DNA from: Rhizobium leguminosarum | GTDB lineage: Bacteria; Pseudomonadota; Alphaproteobacteria; Rhizobiales; Rhizobiaceae | Length of the DNA: 64,000 nucleotides | Assembly (NCBI RefSeq): GCF_001679785.1 | Contig: NZ_CP016290.1 | Span: 1-64,000, forward strand | Direction of reading: 5' to 3' | Shown: positions 36,636 through 45,396 of the stretch, in pieces | Layout of the letters: each line of letters starts with the position of its first letter | Position numbering within the stretch: the first letter of the stretch is position 1 | Notes under the pieces: generated by a model | The model's input: only the letters and a program-made list of their open reading frames with translations | Told to the model about the DNA's origin: nothing | Database searches by the model: none | Program-made: the position numbers and the translations under genes

Positions 36636-37526
36636 TCATCCAAGTCGGTCCGCTTCAGGTGTGCCAACGAGTTTGGCCGCATCCATATTCGCCTTTTTAA
36701 GCGCGTCGTTTATCGTTTTACCAGACGCAATTTCGGCAGCTAGGACGCCGATAAACTCGTCTCCGGCCCCATGCGTACTTTCAACTTTCACCTTCACAGC
36801 CGCAATGATGGTCTCCTCTCCATCGCGATTTGCGTAGGCGACACCGGCACCACCTGCGGTGACTACGACCTCGGGGAAGGTCCGCACAAGTTTCCGTGCG
36901 GCCTCAAGCGCGCCATCGAGTGTTTCAACGACGGGAACCCCTCCCAGCATTTCAGCTTCGATCGCGTTCACAACGATAATATCGATGAGCGGCTGAAGAT
37001 CGGCCGATAGCGGGCGCGCGGGCGCGGCATTGATGAGGACACGCCCTCCGGCCTGTTTCACTGCTCTCGCCGCTGCGACATTGGCGGCATCCGGGATTTC
37101 GCTCTGCAGAACAAGCAGCGTTGTCCTTTCCAGAAGATCCCGGGCCGCTGCGACATCGCCATCGCCAAGGGTAAGATTGCTTCCGGAGACGATGACTGCG
37201 CCATAGTCTCCTTCGGCATCGAAGATCGCCACACTCATGCCGGTAGATTGCGACGCGGTGCGCCGAACGAAGGTGTGATCAACCCTTCTACGATCGAGAT
37301 TGTCGATAAGAAACCGCCCGAATTCGTCATCGGCAACCGCCCCTATCATCGACGTCGCAATACCCGTGCGTGCCGATGAAACGGCCTGGTTGCCACCCTT
37401 GCCACCACTTTTCGGATGCCATGATGTTCCCGTCACTGTTTCGCCCTTGCGCGGCCGGGCCGGTCCCATCACGGCGATGTCGTAGTGGAGGCTGCCAAAG
37501 ACGGTGACGAGGGGTGCAGTTATCAT
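36636..37526 (-). CDS. PfkB-family carbohydrate kinase (ribokinase-like)
   Basis: A 296-residue sugar kinase. PfkB signature 1 is visible as GGKGGNQAVSSARTG. The ATP/anion-hole motif is HGAGDEFIG, with the catalytic Asp in GAGD. The N-terminal VFGSLHYDIAV replaces the usual GxxNxD. It phosphorylates a pentose or related sugar at the expense of ATP. It is the last gene of a six-gene operon and overlaps the regulator stop (ATGA). The C-terminus ends in EADRLG right at the 90-bp repeat, so the extreme 3' end may have been altered by the rearrangement. Confidence 0.85.
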   Translation of the reverse strand: MITAPLVTVFGSLHYDIAVMGPARPRKGETVTGTSWHPKSGGKGGNQAVSSARTGIATSMIGAVADDEFGRFLIDNLDRRRVDHTFVRRTASQSTGMSVAIFDAEGDYGAVIVSGSNLTLGDGDVAAARDLLERTTLLVLQSEIPDAANVAAARAVKQAGGRVLINAAPARPLSADLQPLIDIIVVNAIEAEMLGGVPVVETLDGALEAARKLVRTFPEVVVTAGGAGVAYANRDGEETIIAAVKVKVESTHGAGDEFIGVLAAEIASGKTINDALKKANMDAAKLVGTPEADRLG

Positions 37527-38398
37527 GGGAGTCGATCTTTTCGTTTGGACGTGACGGCGGACATGGTCCGCTCGAGATTACGTTCGGCAGCTTTGTAGTC
37601 ACGCTGGGCAACGGCAACGAACACGGCGTCAAGGATGTTGAGCTGCGCGATACGTGCGGCGGCATTTTCCCCCATCAAAGGAGAACCCTGCGCGGTGGAA
37701 CAAAGCACCACGTCGGCCGCCTGCGCCAACGCGGAGGAGTTATAGTTGGTGATGGCGATCGTGCGAGCGCCGTTTCGCCGGGCAAGCTGGATCGCCTCGA
37801 TCACCGCCGTGGTATTACCCGAATGGGAAAAGCCGATCGCAATGTCTCCGTCGACCAGCAGCGACGCCGACATCAGCATCATGTGCGAGTCATCGAAAAC
37901 GCTGGCCCGAACGCCGATCCGCAGAAATTTGTGCGACACGTCCCGTGCAATCTGAGCGGAGCCGCCCACACCATAGAAATCACGATTTTTGGCCCGGTGG
38001 ATCAGATCCGCCGCCCTGTCGAATGCCTCCATGTCGAGTATCGACAACGTTTCTTCCAGGGCATTGATGGAGGTGCGAAAGACCTTTTGCACGATCTCCT
38101 GCGACGTATCATCGACCGAGAGCTCCTGATGCATTTCGGCCGTGGGCTGGCGGTTATACTGGCTGACCGCAGCGCGGAAATCGCGATAGCCGGCAAAACC
38201 GAGTTTCTTGGTTATCTTCACCACCATGGCTTCCGAAACGCCGGCATCGTCGGCAATCTGTTTCAGCGATGTATCATCGCTGAAGTCGCGCAGCGCAAAA
38301 ACCGTATCGACTACTTTTGCTTCAAGTGGCGTCAGCAAAGGCATCATCATGCGGATGCGAGGGCCAACGGCCTTCGTGTCGAAGTTTTCGGAATTCAT
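37523..38398 (-). CDS. RpiR/MurR-family transcriptional regulator with SIS domain
   Basis: A 291-residue regulator starting at MNSENFDTKAVG (38398). The N-terminal helix-turn-helix of the HTH_6/RpiR type is LKQIADDAGVSEAMVVKITK. The C-terminal SIS domain has FYGVGGSAQIARDVSHKF and IGFSHSGNTTAVIEAI and would bind a phosphosugar. It probably controls its own sugar-uptake operon in response to the kinase product. It overlaps both neighbours by four bases. A much longer open frame upstream in the same phase (to 39589) is a shadow of the permease gene. Confidence 0.9.
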   Translation of the reverse strand: MNSENFDTKAVGPRIRMMMPLLTPLEAKVVDTVFALRDFSDDTSLKQIADDAGVSEAMVVKITKKLGFAGYRDFRAAVSQYNRQPTAEMHQELSVDDTSQEIVQKVFRTSINALEETLSILDMEAFDRAADLIHRAKNRDFYGVGGSAQIARDVSHKFLRIGVRASVFDDSHMMLMSASLLVDGDIAIGFSHSGNTTAVIEAIQLARRNGARTIAITNYNSSALAQAADVVLCSTAQGSPLMGENAAARIAQLNILDAVFVAVAQRDYKAAERNLERTMSAVTSKRKDRLP

Positions 38399-39375
38399 TC
38401 TCGTCCCCTTGTCGCGCGATCGATCATCATCGCGACGAGGATTATAAGACCGGTCGCCAGGAGTTGATAGAAGGCCTGGACGTTCATCAACGTAAGACCA
38501 TTGCGCATTGTGCCGAGGATGATAGCGCCCAGGATCGTTCCCAGAATGCTGCCCTTGCCGCCCATCAGCGAGGCTCCGCCGATGGCCGCGGCAGCAATCG
38601 CGTCGAGCTCCCAGAGATTGCCGAGGATCGGTTCGGCGGCGCCCAGGCGCCCGATCAGGATCAGGGAAGCAAGAGCTGCAAGTCCGCCGGAGATCACGTA
38701 AGCCGTGATCTTGGTACGAGCGATCGGAACGCCGGCGACGTAGGCCGCTTCTTCGTTGCCGCCGACGGCCAGGAGATACTCGCCGATCGGCGTTTTCTTG
38801 AGCAGGATCCAGGCGGCCAGCGCCACGACGGCAACGATCAGAACAGGTGCCGGAATACCCAACAGGTTTCCATTGAAGAGCGATCGAAAACCCGCCGGGA
38901 TGCCAAGAACAGGATTGCCGCCCGTATAGATCAGCGCGAGCGCGCGGTACGTGCTCAACGTCCCGAGTGTTACGATGAAGGGCTGCAGACCGACATAGGC
39001 AACTAGGATACCGTTTATGAGCCCGCAGGCCATGCCAATCCCGAGGCCAGCCAGTATCGCAAGCGGGACCGGAGCTCCGGAAAGAAGCAGGGTCGCCGTG
39101 ATGACCGCCGATATCGCGGCGGTAGGCCCAACGGACAGATCGATACCGCCCGAGATGATCACCAATGTCATGCCAAGCGCCAAACAGGCGTTGATGCTGG
39201 ATTGCTGCAGGATATTGACGAGGTTGCGCTCGGATATGAAACCGGGAACCAATGTCGCAAACACCGCCATGATGACGACGAGGCCGATCAGCGTGCCGGC
39301 GTCTCTCAAAGAAAACGAGAAGCGGCCGAATGCGGGCGAAAGTTTCGTGTCGGCGGTAGTCGGTGAGTTGCTCAT
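38395..39375 (-). CDS. Ribose-type ABC transporter permease
   Basis: A 326-residue RbsC-like permease with 8-10 membrane helices (for example IGLVVIMAVFATLVPGF, LAGLGIGMACGLINGILVAY). It has the family signature SGGIDLSVG and the cytoplasmic loop AVGGNEEAAYVAGVP, which contacts the ATPase. I chose MSNSPTT at 39375, preceded by AAAGGA, over the upstream in-frame start at 39399. It is cotranscribed with the ATPase and binding protein. Confidence 0.9.
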   Translation of the reverse strand: MSNSPTTADTKLSPAFGRFSFSLRDAGTLIGLVVIMAVFATLVPGFISERNLVNILQQSSINACLALGMTLVIISGGIDLSVGPTAAISAVITATLLLSGAPVPLAILAGLGIGMACGLINGILVAYVGLQPFIVTLGTLSTYRALALIYTGGNPVLGIPAGFRSLFNGNLLGIPAPVLIVAVVALAAWILLKKTPIGEYLLAVGGNEEAAYVAGVPIARTKITAYVISGGLAALASLILIGRLGAAEPILGNLWELDAIAAAAIGGASLMGGKGSILGTILGAIILGTMRNGLTLMNVQAFYQLLATGLIILVAMMIDRATRGRE

Positions 39376-39401
39376 AACGTGTTCCTTTATGTCGTCCACG
39401 C

Positions 39402-40919
39402 CTAGGCGGCCGGAGCTGGCGTGCGGCCGGTATTTGCACCGGGAATGGCATGCGCCACGATGGTGCTTTCGGTGAGATCGGCGCGCGCGATTTCCGCGGC
39501 AATCTGCCCGTCCCGCATGACAAGGACCCTATCGGAAAGCCGGATGATTTCCGGCAGTTCGGAGGACACGACGACGATGGAATGTCCATCAGCTGCCAAG
39601 GCCTCGATCAGGTGATAGATTTCCGCCTTGGCGCCGACATCGATGCCGCGGGTCGGCTCGTCGAACAGGAGAATCTGCGATTTGCTTGCCAGCCAGCGGG
39701 CGATGATCGCTTTCTGCTGATTGCCACCGCTGAAGAGCCGGATCGGTCTGTCCAACTGGAAAGGCCTGAGATTGACCCGGCGCAGCAGGTCCTGAGCCGT
39801 GTTGCGCAACTTGCCGCCCTGAATGATGCCGGCTTTGGAAAAGCTGCCGAGCGAGGCAAGAGCCATGTTGATGGTGACCGAGCGCACCGGGATGATTCCT
39901 TCGCGTTTGCGCTCTTCAGGAACGAGACCAATGCCGGCGGAGATGGCATCGCGAGGATTGCGCAGGTTGACTGTTTTGCCGTCTATGTCGATCGTGCCTG
40001 CCGTCAATCTGTCAGCTCCCGCCAGAAGACGCAGGAGTTCCGTCCGGCCGGATCCGACAAGCCCGGCAATGCCGAGAACCTCGCCACGGTGAAGTTTGAA
40101 CGATGCATCCCTGATTTTCGTCAGCGACGAGAGCCCCCGTGCCTCGAGTTTCACCGTCGCGGTCGCGTGTGAGACATGCTGCTCCTGCATCAACTCACGC
40201 CCCACCATCATTGTGATGACATCCTGATGGGAAGCCGTCTGTACATCCACCGCACCGACAAGCTTGCCGTCGCGCATGACACTGGCGCGCTGGCAGATGC
40301 GGAACACTTCGTCCATCTTGTGCGAGACATAGATTATCGACACGCCGCTTGCCGCTAGCTTCATTATGACCTCGGCCAGCCGTTCGAACTCACTGGGCGT
40401 CAGACTTGATGTCGGTTCATCCATGGCGATGATCCTGGCGCGGTCGAGCAATGCCCGGGCAATCTCGACGATCTGGCGCTGCGCCACCTTGAGCGAAGAG
40501 ATCGGGGCCGCAGGATCGATGTGGGGTTCGATCATCGACAATGCTTCGGCAGCCCGCCGCTCCTGCTCGCGCCTCGAGACGAACAGCCCGCCCACGGTCG
40601 TCAGCGGATGGCCAAGGAACATGTTCTGCGCGACACTCAGATGCGGTACCTGCTGCAGTTCCTGGTGGATCATGGCGATGCCGGCACCGCGCGCATCCAT
40701 CGGTTTGCGAAAGAAGACATTTTCGCCGTCGACAAACATGGACCCGGAGGTTGGACGAAAGACGCCGGACAGAATGCGCAGCAACGTCGATTTTCCCGCG
40801 CCGTTTTCACCGAGGAGCCCATGGATTTCGCCGGGCGCGACGTCGAAGGAGACGTCGGACAATGCGTTCACGCCCGGGAAGCTCTTGGATATCGCTTCGA
40901 ATCTCAGTCTCGGTGTCAT
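39402..40919 (-). CDS. Ribose-type ABC transporter ATP-binding protein (two ATPase domains)
   Basis: A 505-residue RbsA-like double ATPase. The first domain has LLGENGAGKSTLLR and the Q-loop IHQEL. Its signature region is degenerate (SSLKVAQRQ), followed by IAMDEPTSSL. The second domain has a non-canonical GLVGSGRTELLR instead of Walker A, the signature LFSGGNQQK and LLFDEPTRGID. This asymmetry is normal for the family. The start MTPRLRFE at 40919 follows GGAGGGTGACGCA. It powers import with the permease at 38395. Confidence 0.92.
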   Translation of the reverse strand: MTPRLRFEAISKSFPGVNALSDVSFDVAPGEIHGLLGENGAGKSTLLRILSGVFRPTSGSMFVDGENVFFRKPMDARGAGIAMIHQELQQVPHLSVAQNMFLGHPLTTVGGLFVSRREQERRAAEALSMIEPHIDPAAPISSLKVAQRQIVEIARALLDRARIIAMDEPTSSLTPSEFERLAEVIMKLAASGVSIIYVSHKMDEVFRICQRASVMRDGKLVGAVDVQTASHQDVITMMVGRELMQEQHVSHATATVKLEARGLSSLTKIRDASFKLHRGEVLGIAGLVGSGRTELLRLLAGADRLTAGTIDIDGKTVNLRNPRDAISAGIGLVPEERKREGIIPVRSVTINMALASLGSFSKAGIIQGGKLRNTAQDLLRRVNLRPFQLDRPIRLFSGGNQQKAIIARWLASKSQILLFDEPTRGIDVGAKAEIYHLIEALAADGHSIVVVSSELPEIIRLSDRVLVMRDGQIAAEIARADLTESTIVAHAIPGANTGRTPAPAA

Positions 40920-40942
40920 TGCGTCACCCTCCATCGGCAAGA

Positions 40943-40967
40943 GATGCCGGCCAGAGCGGCCGGCATC
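40943..40967 (-). other. Intercistronic stem-loop between binding protein and ATPase genes
   Basis: Perfect 10-bp inverted repeat GATGCCGGCC / GGCCGGCATC with a 5-base loop, 16 bp downstream of the binding-protein stop. Such hairpins often stabilise the upstream mRNA and reduce read-through, giving more binding protein than ATPase. Confidence 0.7.
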
Positions 40968-40982
40968 TTTGTCAGTTGGCGA

Positions 40983-42047
40983 TCACTTCGCCGCAGCTGC
41001 GTCTTCCATCAGCACGGCGCGGACATCGACGCCCTCGCCCTGGTAGCGCGCGACATTGTCCTTGGTGATGAGCGCCTGCGGCGTGGCGACGACGCGGGGC
41101 AGTTTCTGGCCGGCAACAAGACGCAAGGCGGCTTCGAGAGCTACCTCGCCGGTCAGCACCGGGAAGCTGTCGACGGTGCCTGTCAACTCTCCAGCCTTGA
41201 TCGACGTATAGGCATCGGAGATGCCGTCCGTGCCGAATACGGCAACTTTGTCCTGAAGACCGGCTGCCTTGACCGCCTCGACGATGCCGAGCGCCATGCC
41301 GTCATTGTTGGCATAAAAGCCGATCAGGTCGGGATGCTGCTGCAGGATGTTGGTGGCGGCGTCATAGGATGTCTGGCGATCCCAGTTGCCCGGAACGCTG
41401 GCGACGACTTCGAACTTGCCGCCTTCGCTGATTGTCGACTTGAACCCATCGGTACGCTGGACGGCGGCGTAGACACCAGCCTGCCCTTCGACGATCGCAA
41501 CCTTGCCGCCTTCCGGCCGGTTCTCGATGAACCATTTCGCCACGCGCACGCCATTGTCGCGCTGCACGTTGCCGACATAGTGCTCCGCCTGCGGAATGAC
41601 GGCATCGTTGACGTTGACGACGGGCACGCCGGCCGCCTTTGCCTGCTCGATCACGGGCTGGAGATTGGCGTCGGTCTGCGGCGAGACCAGCAGGACATTG
41701 TATCCCTGGGTGATCAGGCCTTCGGCGATCGTTAGCTGACCCAACTGATCGCCTTCGCTCTGTGCCGCCTGGTAGACAACCGGCACGCCGACTTTGTCGC
41801 CAAACTTCTTGTAGCCATCACCCAGAGAGCGCCAGTATTCGTTGGTCAGCGTCTTGGATACGGCCCCGGCCTTAGTACCTTCCGGCAGCTTGGGAAACGC
41901 GCCGAGCTTGGCTTCCAATTCGGACCAGTCCATGCGGTCCTTTTCGGTGTCGGAGTTGAGTGGTGCAAGTTCCTGCGCGACGGCGGCGCTGAACAGGAAA
42001 CTGGCGGCCAGACCTGCGGCGACAGTCATCTTCAAAAATGTCTTCAT
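40983..42047 (-). CDS. Periplasmic sugar-binding protein of the ribose-type ABC importer
   Basis: A 354-residue precursor beginning MKTFLKMTVAAGLAASFLFS (ATG 42047, GGGAGGAACCG upstream) with signal peptidase cleavage near AVA-QEL. It is a Peripla_BP_4 / type I binding fold: YGKKF-like repeats, VLLVSPQTDANLQPVIEQA, GVPVVNVND and IGFYANNDGMALGIVEAV. The ligand is probably a pentose, polyol or related sugar. The in-frame extension to 42107 is not supported. Confidence 0.9.
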   Translation of the reverse strand: MKTFLKMTVAAGLAASFLFSAAVAQELAPLNSDTEKDRMDWSELEAKLGAFPKLPEGTKAGAVSKTLTNEYWRSLGDGYKKFGDKVGVPVVYQAAQSEGDQLGQLTIAEGLITQGYNVLLVSPQTDANLQPVIEQAKAAGVPVVNVNDAVIPQAEHYVGNVQRDNGVRVAKWFIENRPEGGKVAIVEGQAGVYAAVQRTDGFKSTISEGGKFEVVASVPGNWDRQTSYDAATNILQQHPDLIGFYANNDGMALGIVEAVKAAGLQDKVAVFGTDGISDAYTSIKAGELTGTVDSFPVLTGEVALEAALRLVAGQKLPRVVATPQALITKDNVARYQGEGVDVRAVLMEDAAAAK

Positions 42048-42060
42048 CGGTTCCTCCCGA

Positions 42061-42075
42061 GTGTGAAATTCACAC
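42061..42075. promoter_or_regulatory. Palindrome just upstream of the binding-protein gene
   Basis: GTGTGAAATTCACAC is an inverted repeat with 7-bp arms around a central A. It lies 14 bp before the start codon at 42047, between the isomerase-like gene and the binding protein. It could be an operator for the RpiR regulator or an RNA hairpin covering the start region. Confidence 0.45.
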
Positions 42076-42103
42076 GCCGTCTGGCGTGCTGCGGTGTTGG
42101 AGT

Positions 42104-43093
42104 TCAAGCCCTCGCGCCAAGCATCACTTCTTGAATGATCGCCTGGGCGGAGACGGCATCCTGACGGTCAATCGCACCAGACAGGCGATTGTCCTGCTCA
42201 AGGCGGTCCACGACATCAAGCATGCGCTTGACGGTCTGGATGTTCACCTCGCATTCGTGGACCGGATCGAGACCGGTCATATCCGGGAATGTGTCGAAAT
42301 AGATCGCGCCGTCATAACCGTCCTTGCGGATCTGGCGCAGCAGTTCGATCGTCTGTTGTGTATGAACGGCGCCGACCATCAGCCCATCGTCACGCTTGGC
42401 GTAGCCGTCGTTCAGATGAACGCCGAGCACCCGGCTGTAGCGCGCGATCAGTGCCGCCGCGAAGGCCGGCTGCTCATCGGCATAGAGCACATGGGCGAAG
42501 TCCAGCGTCACGCCAAGATTGGGCAGACCGACTTCCTTGATGGCCAGCAGCGTCGTGGCGCAGTCAGGCATCAGGCTGTAGGAGCGGGGCTCGTTCGGCT
42601 TGTACTCGATGCTGATCTGGCAATCGGGATCATGCTCGCAAACTTCACGAATGCCTGAAATCTCGTGTTGCCACAAGGTTGCATAGTCGGCCTGGAACGC
42701 GTAATCGAACCCATCCTGCCCGAGCCAGATGGTCATCAGATTGCTGCCGGCCTCGCGGGTCGCGTCGATGCCCTTCTTCGTCAGGTCGATGGCTTCACGG
42801 CGAACCGCTGCGTCAGGGTTGGTGAAGGCGCCAATCTTGAAAGCGGGATTGGTGTAGTAACGCATCGCAAAGCCGTTGATCGCAAGGCCCATATCCCCGA
42901 TCTGCCGTGCCAATTCGCGCGGATCTGCGGAGACGTGATCGGGATAATTGAGGTCGAGATCCGTCAAACCATCGACCTTTGCAGCGCGGGCCACCATCTG
43001 CGCGACACTCGGCTTCCCGGAAAGATCAGGCCATTCGGCCTGCGGCCGGGAGGCGAAGGAGTTAAGGCGGGTGGCGAATTTCAATGGGGTCAC
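42104..43093 (-). CDS. Sugar phosphate isomerase/epimerase (xylose isomerase-like TIM barrel)
   Basis: A 329-residue AP_endonuc_2/TIM-barrel protein. Candidate metal ligands lie in SIEYKPNEPR (Glu), VTLDFAHVLYA (Asp/His), VLGVHLNDGYAKRDD (His) and YFDTFPD. The family isomerises or epimerises keto-sugars. As first gene of the operon it probably converts the imported sugar to the form phosphorylated by the PfkB kinase. The exact sugar is not readable. Confidence 0.82.
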   Translation of the reverse strand: MTPLKFATRLNSFASRPQAEWPDLSGKPSVAQMVARAAKVDGLTDLDLNYPDHVSADPRELARQIGDMGLAINGFAMRYYTNPAFKIGAFTNPDAAVRREAIDLTKKGIDATREAGSNLMTIWLGQDGFDYAFQADYATLWQHEISGIREVCEHDPDCQISIEYKPNEPRSYSLMPDCATTLLAIKEVGLPNLGVTLDFAHVLYADEQPAFAAALIARYSRVLGVHLNDGYAKRDDGLMVGAVHTQQTIELLRQIRKDGYDGAIYFDTFPDMTGLDPVHECEVNIQTVKRMLDVVDRLEQDNRLSGAIDRQDAVSAQAIIQEVMLGARA

Positions 43094-43227
43094 TGGATCA
43101 GGCTCATATCGTTTGGCGTTGCGATAGACTTCACATAATAATTGACTTCTGTAAAGTTATGAAATGTTGTGCGGCGCACCATTTCGCGCGATCATACCCG
43201 TCCTGGGTCGGCAAAGGAGGCGCCGCG
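43094..43227 (-). promoter_or_regulatory. Likely promoter region of the isomerase-ABC-RpiR-kinase operon
   Basis: The 134-bp gap between the MalG-like permease and the isomerase gene is AT-rich at 43128-43165. On the minus strand it contains TTCATAACTTTACAGAAG followed by TCAATTATTATGTGAA, an imperfect inverted repeat with TTCA.../...TGAA ends. This is a plausible regulator site overlapping the promoter. Confidence 0.4.
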
Positions 43228-44190
43228 CTATTTCACCGCGCCCGCCGTCAGGCCCTTAACGATGTAGCGCTCGAGGAATATGCCGATGAGCACGAGCGGC
43301 AGAATGGCGGCACTGGCGATCGCTGCCATGGACCACCAGTTGATACCCTGCGATCCGGTCTGGCTTGCGACCATCACCGGAAGTGTCTTGGCATCGGTGC
43401 TGGTCAGAAGAGCTGCGAAGAAATACTCGTTCCAGCAGAGAATAACGGACAGGATGAAGGCTGCGACCATGCCGGGCAGCGCAATGGGCAGCACGATCCG
43501 CAGGAACGCGCCCCAGATCGAGCAGCCATCGACAAGCGCTGCCTGCTCCAGCTCCAGAGGGATCGTGTCGAACTGGTCGCGCATGATCCAGATGACGATG
43601 GGCAGCACCATCAGCGTGTAGACCAGGATGAGGCCGACAAGCGAGTCCAGCAGCATCAGTTGCTTGTAGAGAACCAGGAAAGGCATCGCGAGCACCACCG
43701 GTGGCAGGATGAGCTGCGACAGGAAGAAGAAGGAGATGTCCTTGTTGCGCATCCAGAGGAATTTGTAGGAGAACCGGCTGAGGCCGTAAGCCGCGAGCGA
43801 TCCGATGACGACAGCGAGAAGCGAGGCGCCTGCCGAGGCGACGATGCTGTTGAAGAACCGGCGAATGAATTCGTCGCGTACGGTCGATTGCTCAAAAATC
43901 GTGTCGGGCGACAGGCCGAGCGAACGCCAACCTTTCCAGTCCGGTGTAAAATCCACAAAGGGAATGAGATGGCCCTGCGTGACGTTCACGGCGGTCTTGA
44001 ACGACGTCGTCACCGTCCAGTAAATCGGAAACAGGGAAACGAAGGCCCAAAAGACCAGGGCGGCGTAGATCAGCATGCTACGGGTCATGAAGCTGGGCAG
44101 CGCGAAGCTGCGACGTGCGGGCGCTTTTGGACGTATTGCCCCATGTGCTGTCGACATCGTGTCAGCCCTCAGTTTGTTCTTTGCATCCAT
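43228..44190 (-). CDS. Carbohydrate ABC transporter permease (MalG type)
   Basis: A 320-residue inner-membrane permease with six helices, starting MDAKNKLRADTM at 44190 after AAAGGGGCAAGCCG. A second possible start is MSTAHG at 44157. The EAA loop that docks on the ATPase reads LELEQAALVDGCSIWGAFLR. Its start overlaps the end of the MalF-type gene by 22 bp. A longer in-frame extension to 44934 is a shadow of that gene. Confidence 0.9.
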   Translation of the reverse strand: MDAKNKLRADTMSTAHGAIRPKAPARRSFALPSFMTRSMLIYAALVFWAFVSLFPIYWTVTTSFKTAVNVTQGHLIPFVDFTPDWKGWRSLGLSPDTIFEQSTVRDEFIRRFFNSIVASAGASLLAVVIGSLAAYGLSRFSYKFLWMRNKDISFFFLSQLILPPVVLAMPFLVLYKQLMLLDSLVGLILVYTLMVLPIVIWIMRDQFDTIPLELEQAALVDGCSIWGAFLRIVLPIALPGMVAAFILSVILCWNEYFFAALLTSTDAKTLPVMVASQTGSQGINWWSMAAIASAAILPLVLIGIFLERYIVKGLTAGAVK

Positions 44191-45287
44191 CGGCTTGCCC
44201 CTTTCAGGATAAGCGCGACGAAAATGATGATGATGACGAGATAGACTTCGGCGAGCATGGTGCCGTAGCCGACGTTGGAACGGTCCCGGTATTCCCGGAA
44301 GATGAAACTCGACACCGTGTCGGTCGCGCCACCCGGGCCGCCTGCCGTGACATTGATGACGATATCGGCGAGTTTCAGCTCGAATATGATGCGCAGGATC
44401 AAGGCGGTCATGCTCACCGGCAGCATCAGGGGGAAGGTGATTTCCTTGAACGATTGCCAGCCGGTGGCGCCATCGACCCGTGCCGCCTCCTTGATTTCCG
44501 CTGGCAACGCCTGCAGGCCTGCCAGCAGCAGAACCATCATGAAGGGAATGGAGACCCAGGCATCCATGGCCATGATCGACAATCGCGCCAGCCAGGGGGT
44601 CGAGAAGAAGGCGGGATTGTCCCAACCCAGATAGCGTGCCAGCGTCGCTGCGGGACCGAAGCGGTACTCCATCAACGACTTGCCGATCATCCAGCTGACG
44701 GCGACCGGACTCAGCATCAACGGCAAAAGAAAAGCGACGCGGAAGAACTTGCGTGCCTTGATCTCCGCGTTGAGCAGAAGGGCCAGGCCGAAGGCGATCG
44801 CATATTGAACGAGAACCGCCAGAACATAGTAGACCATGTTCAAGAGCGCATTCCAGAAATAGGCATCCGCCAAGAGCGTGCGCAGATTGTCGACGCCGTT
44901 GAAGCGTCGTCCCTCCACCGCACTGAGGTTCCAATCGGTAAACGCGATGTAGAGGCCGAAGATGGTCGGAAAGATCACCATGGCGACGGTAAAAAGAACC
45001 GCCGGAAGGACGAAGGCCGCGCGCTCGCCAGCCTCACCGCGGATCATCACCTGGGAGACGCCGAAGACCACCGCCCAGATGAGATAGACGTAGAGCAGAG
45101 GGCGCCAGCTCTGAAAGCCCAATGCGATGACACCCATGGCATCGAGCGACTGAAGCGCCAGGACCGCGATGAAAGCGACGGTCGCGAATGCCAACAGAGC
45201 CCTGCCTAGCAGGACATGCTTTCCAGCAGGGGTAGCACGGCGCGCTGCGAACGGTGCGTTCGTGACCAGCGGCATTAACTGAGACAT
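44169..45287 (-). CDS. Carbohydrate ABC transporter permease (MalF type)
   Basis: A 372-residue permease with eight or so helices. The EAA loop is ALPAEIKEAARVDGATGWQS. It carries an N-terminal extension with extra helices (LLAFATVAFIAVLALQSL) before the conserved core. It forms the heterodimeric channel with the MalG-type partner. Confidence 0.9.
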   Translation of the reverse strand: MSQLMPLVTNAPFAARRATPAGKHVLLGRALLAFATVAFIAVLALQSLDAMGVIALGFQSWRPLLYVYLIWAVVFGVSQVMIRGEAGERAAFVLPAVLFTVAMVIFPTIFGLYIAFTDWNLSAVEGRRFNGVDNLRTLLADAYFWNALLNMVYYVLAVLVQYAIAFGLALLLNAEIKARKFFRVAFLLPLMLSPVAVSWMIGKSLMEYRFGPAATLARYLGWDNPAFFSTPWLARLSIMAMDAWVSIPFMMVLLLAGLQALPAEIKEAARVDGATGWQSFKEITFPLMLPVSMTALILRIIFELKLADIVINVTAGGPGGATDTVSSFIFREYRDRSNVGYGTMLAEVYLVIIIIFVALILKGASRWMQRTN

Positions 45288-45330
45288 GGCAGCAGACCCT
45301 CACGGCCGAAGTTTGAAAAATTGTTTCTGC

Positions 45331-45367
45331 GGTTCCGGCGACATGGGAGAAACATGCCGCCGGAACC
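45331..45367 (-). other. Intercistronic stem-loop after the binding-protein gene
   Basis: GGTTCCGGCG at 45331-45340 pairs with CGCCGGAACC at 45358-45367, and the stem can extend through inner CATG/CATG. It lies 30 bp downstream of the binding-protein stop and before the permease gene, as in many binding-protein operons. It may act as mRNA stabiliser or partial terminator. Confidence 0.65.
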
Positions 45368-45396
45368 CTGCAGGTGGGCCTTTGAGGCGATTGATC

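Noticed and set aside
37523..39589. A 688-residue frame covering the RpiR gene and beyond
   Set aside because: Only the part from 38398 matches RpiR/SIS; the upstream part is Arg/Pro-rich and lies opposite or over the true permease gene in another frame.
43228..44934. Long N-terminal extension of the MalG-type permease
   Set aside because: It overlaps almost the whole MalF-type gene in another frame; the normal start at 44190 has a good ribosome binding site.
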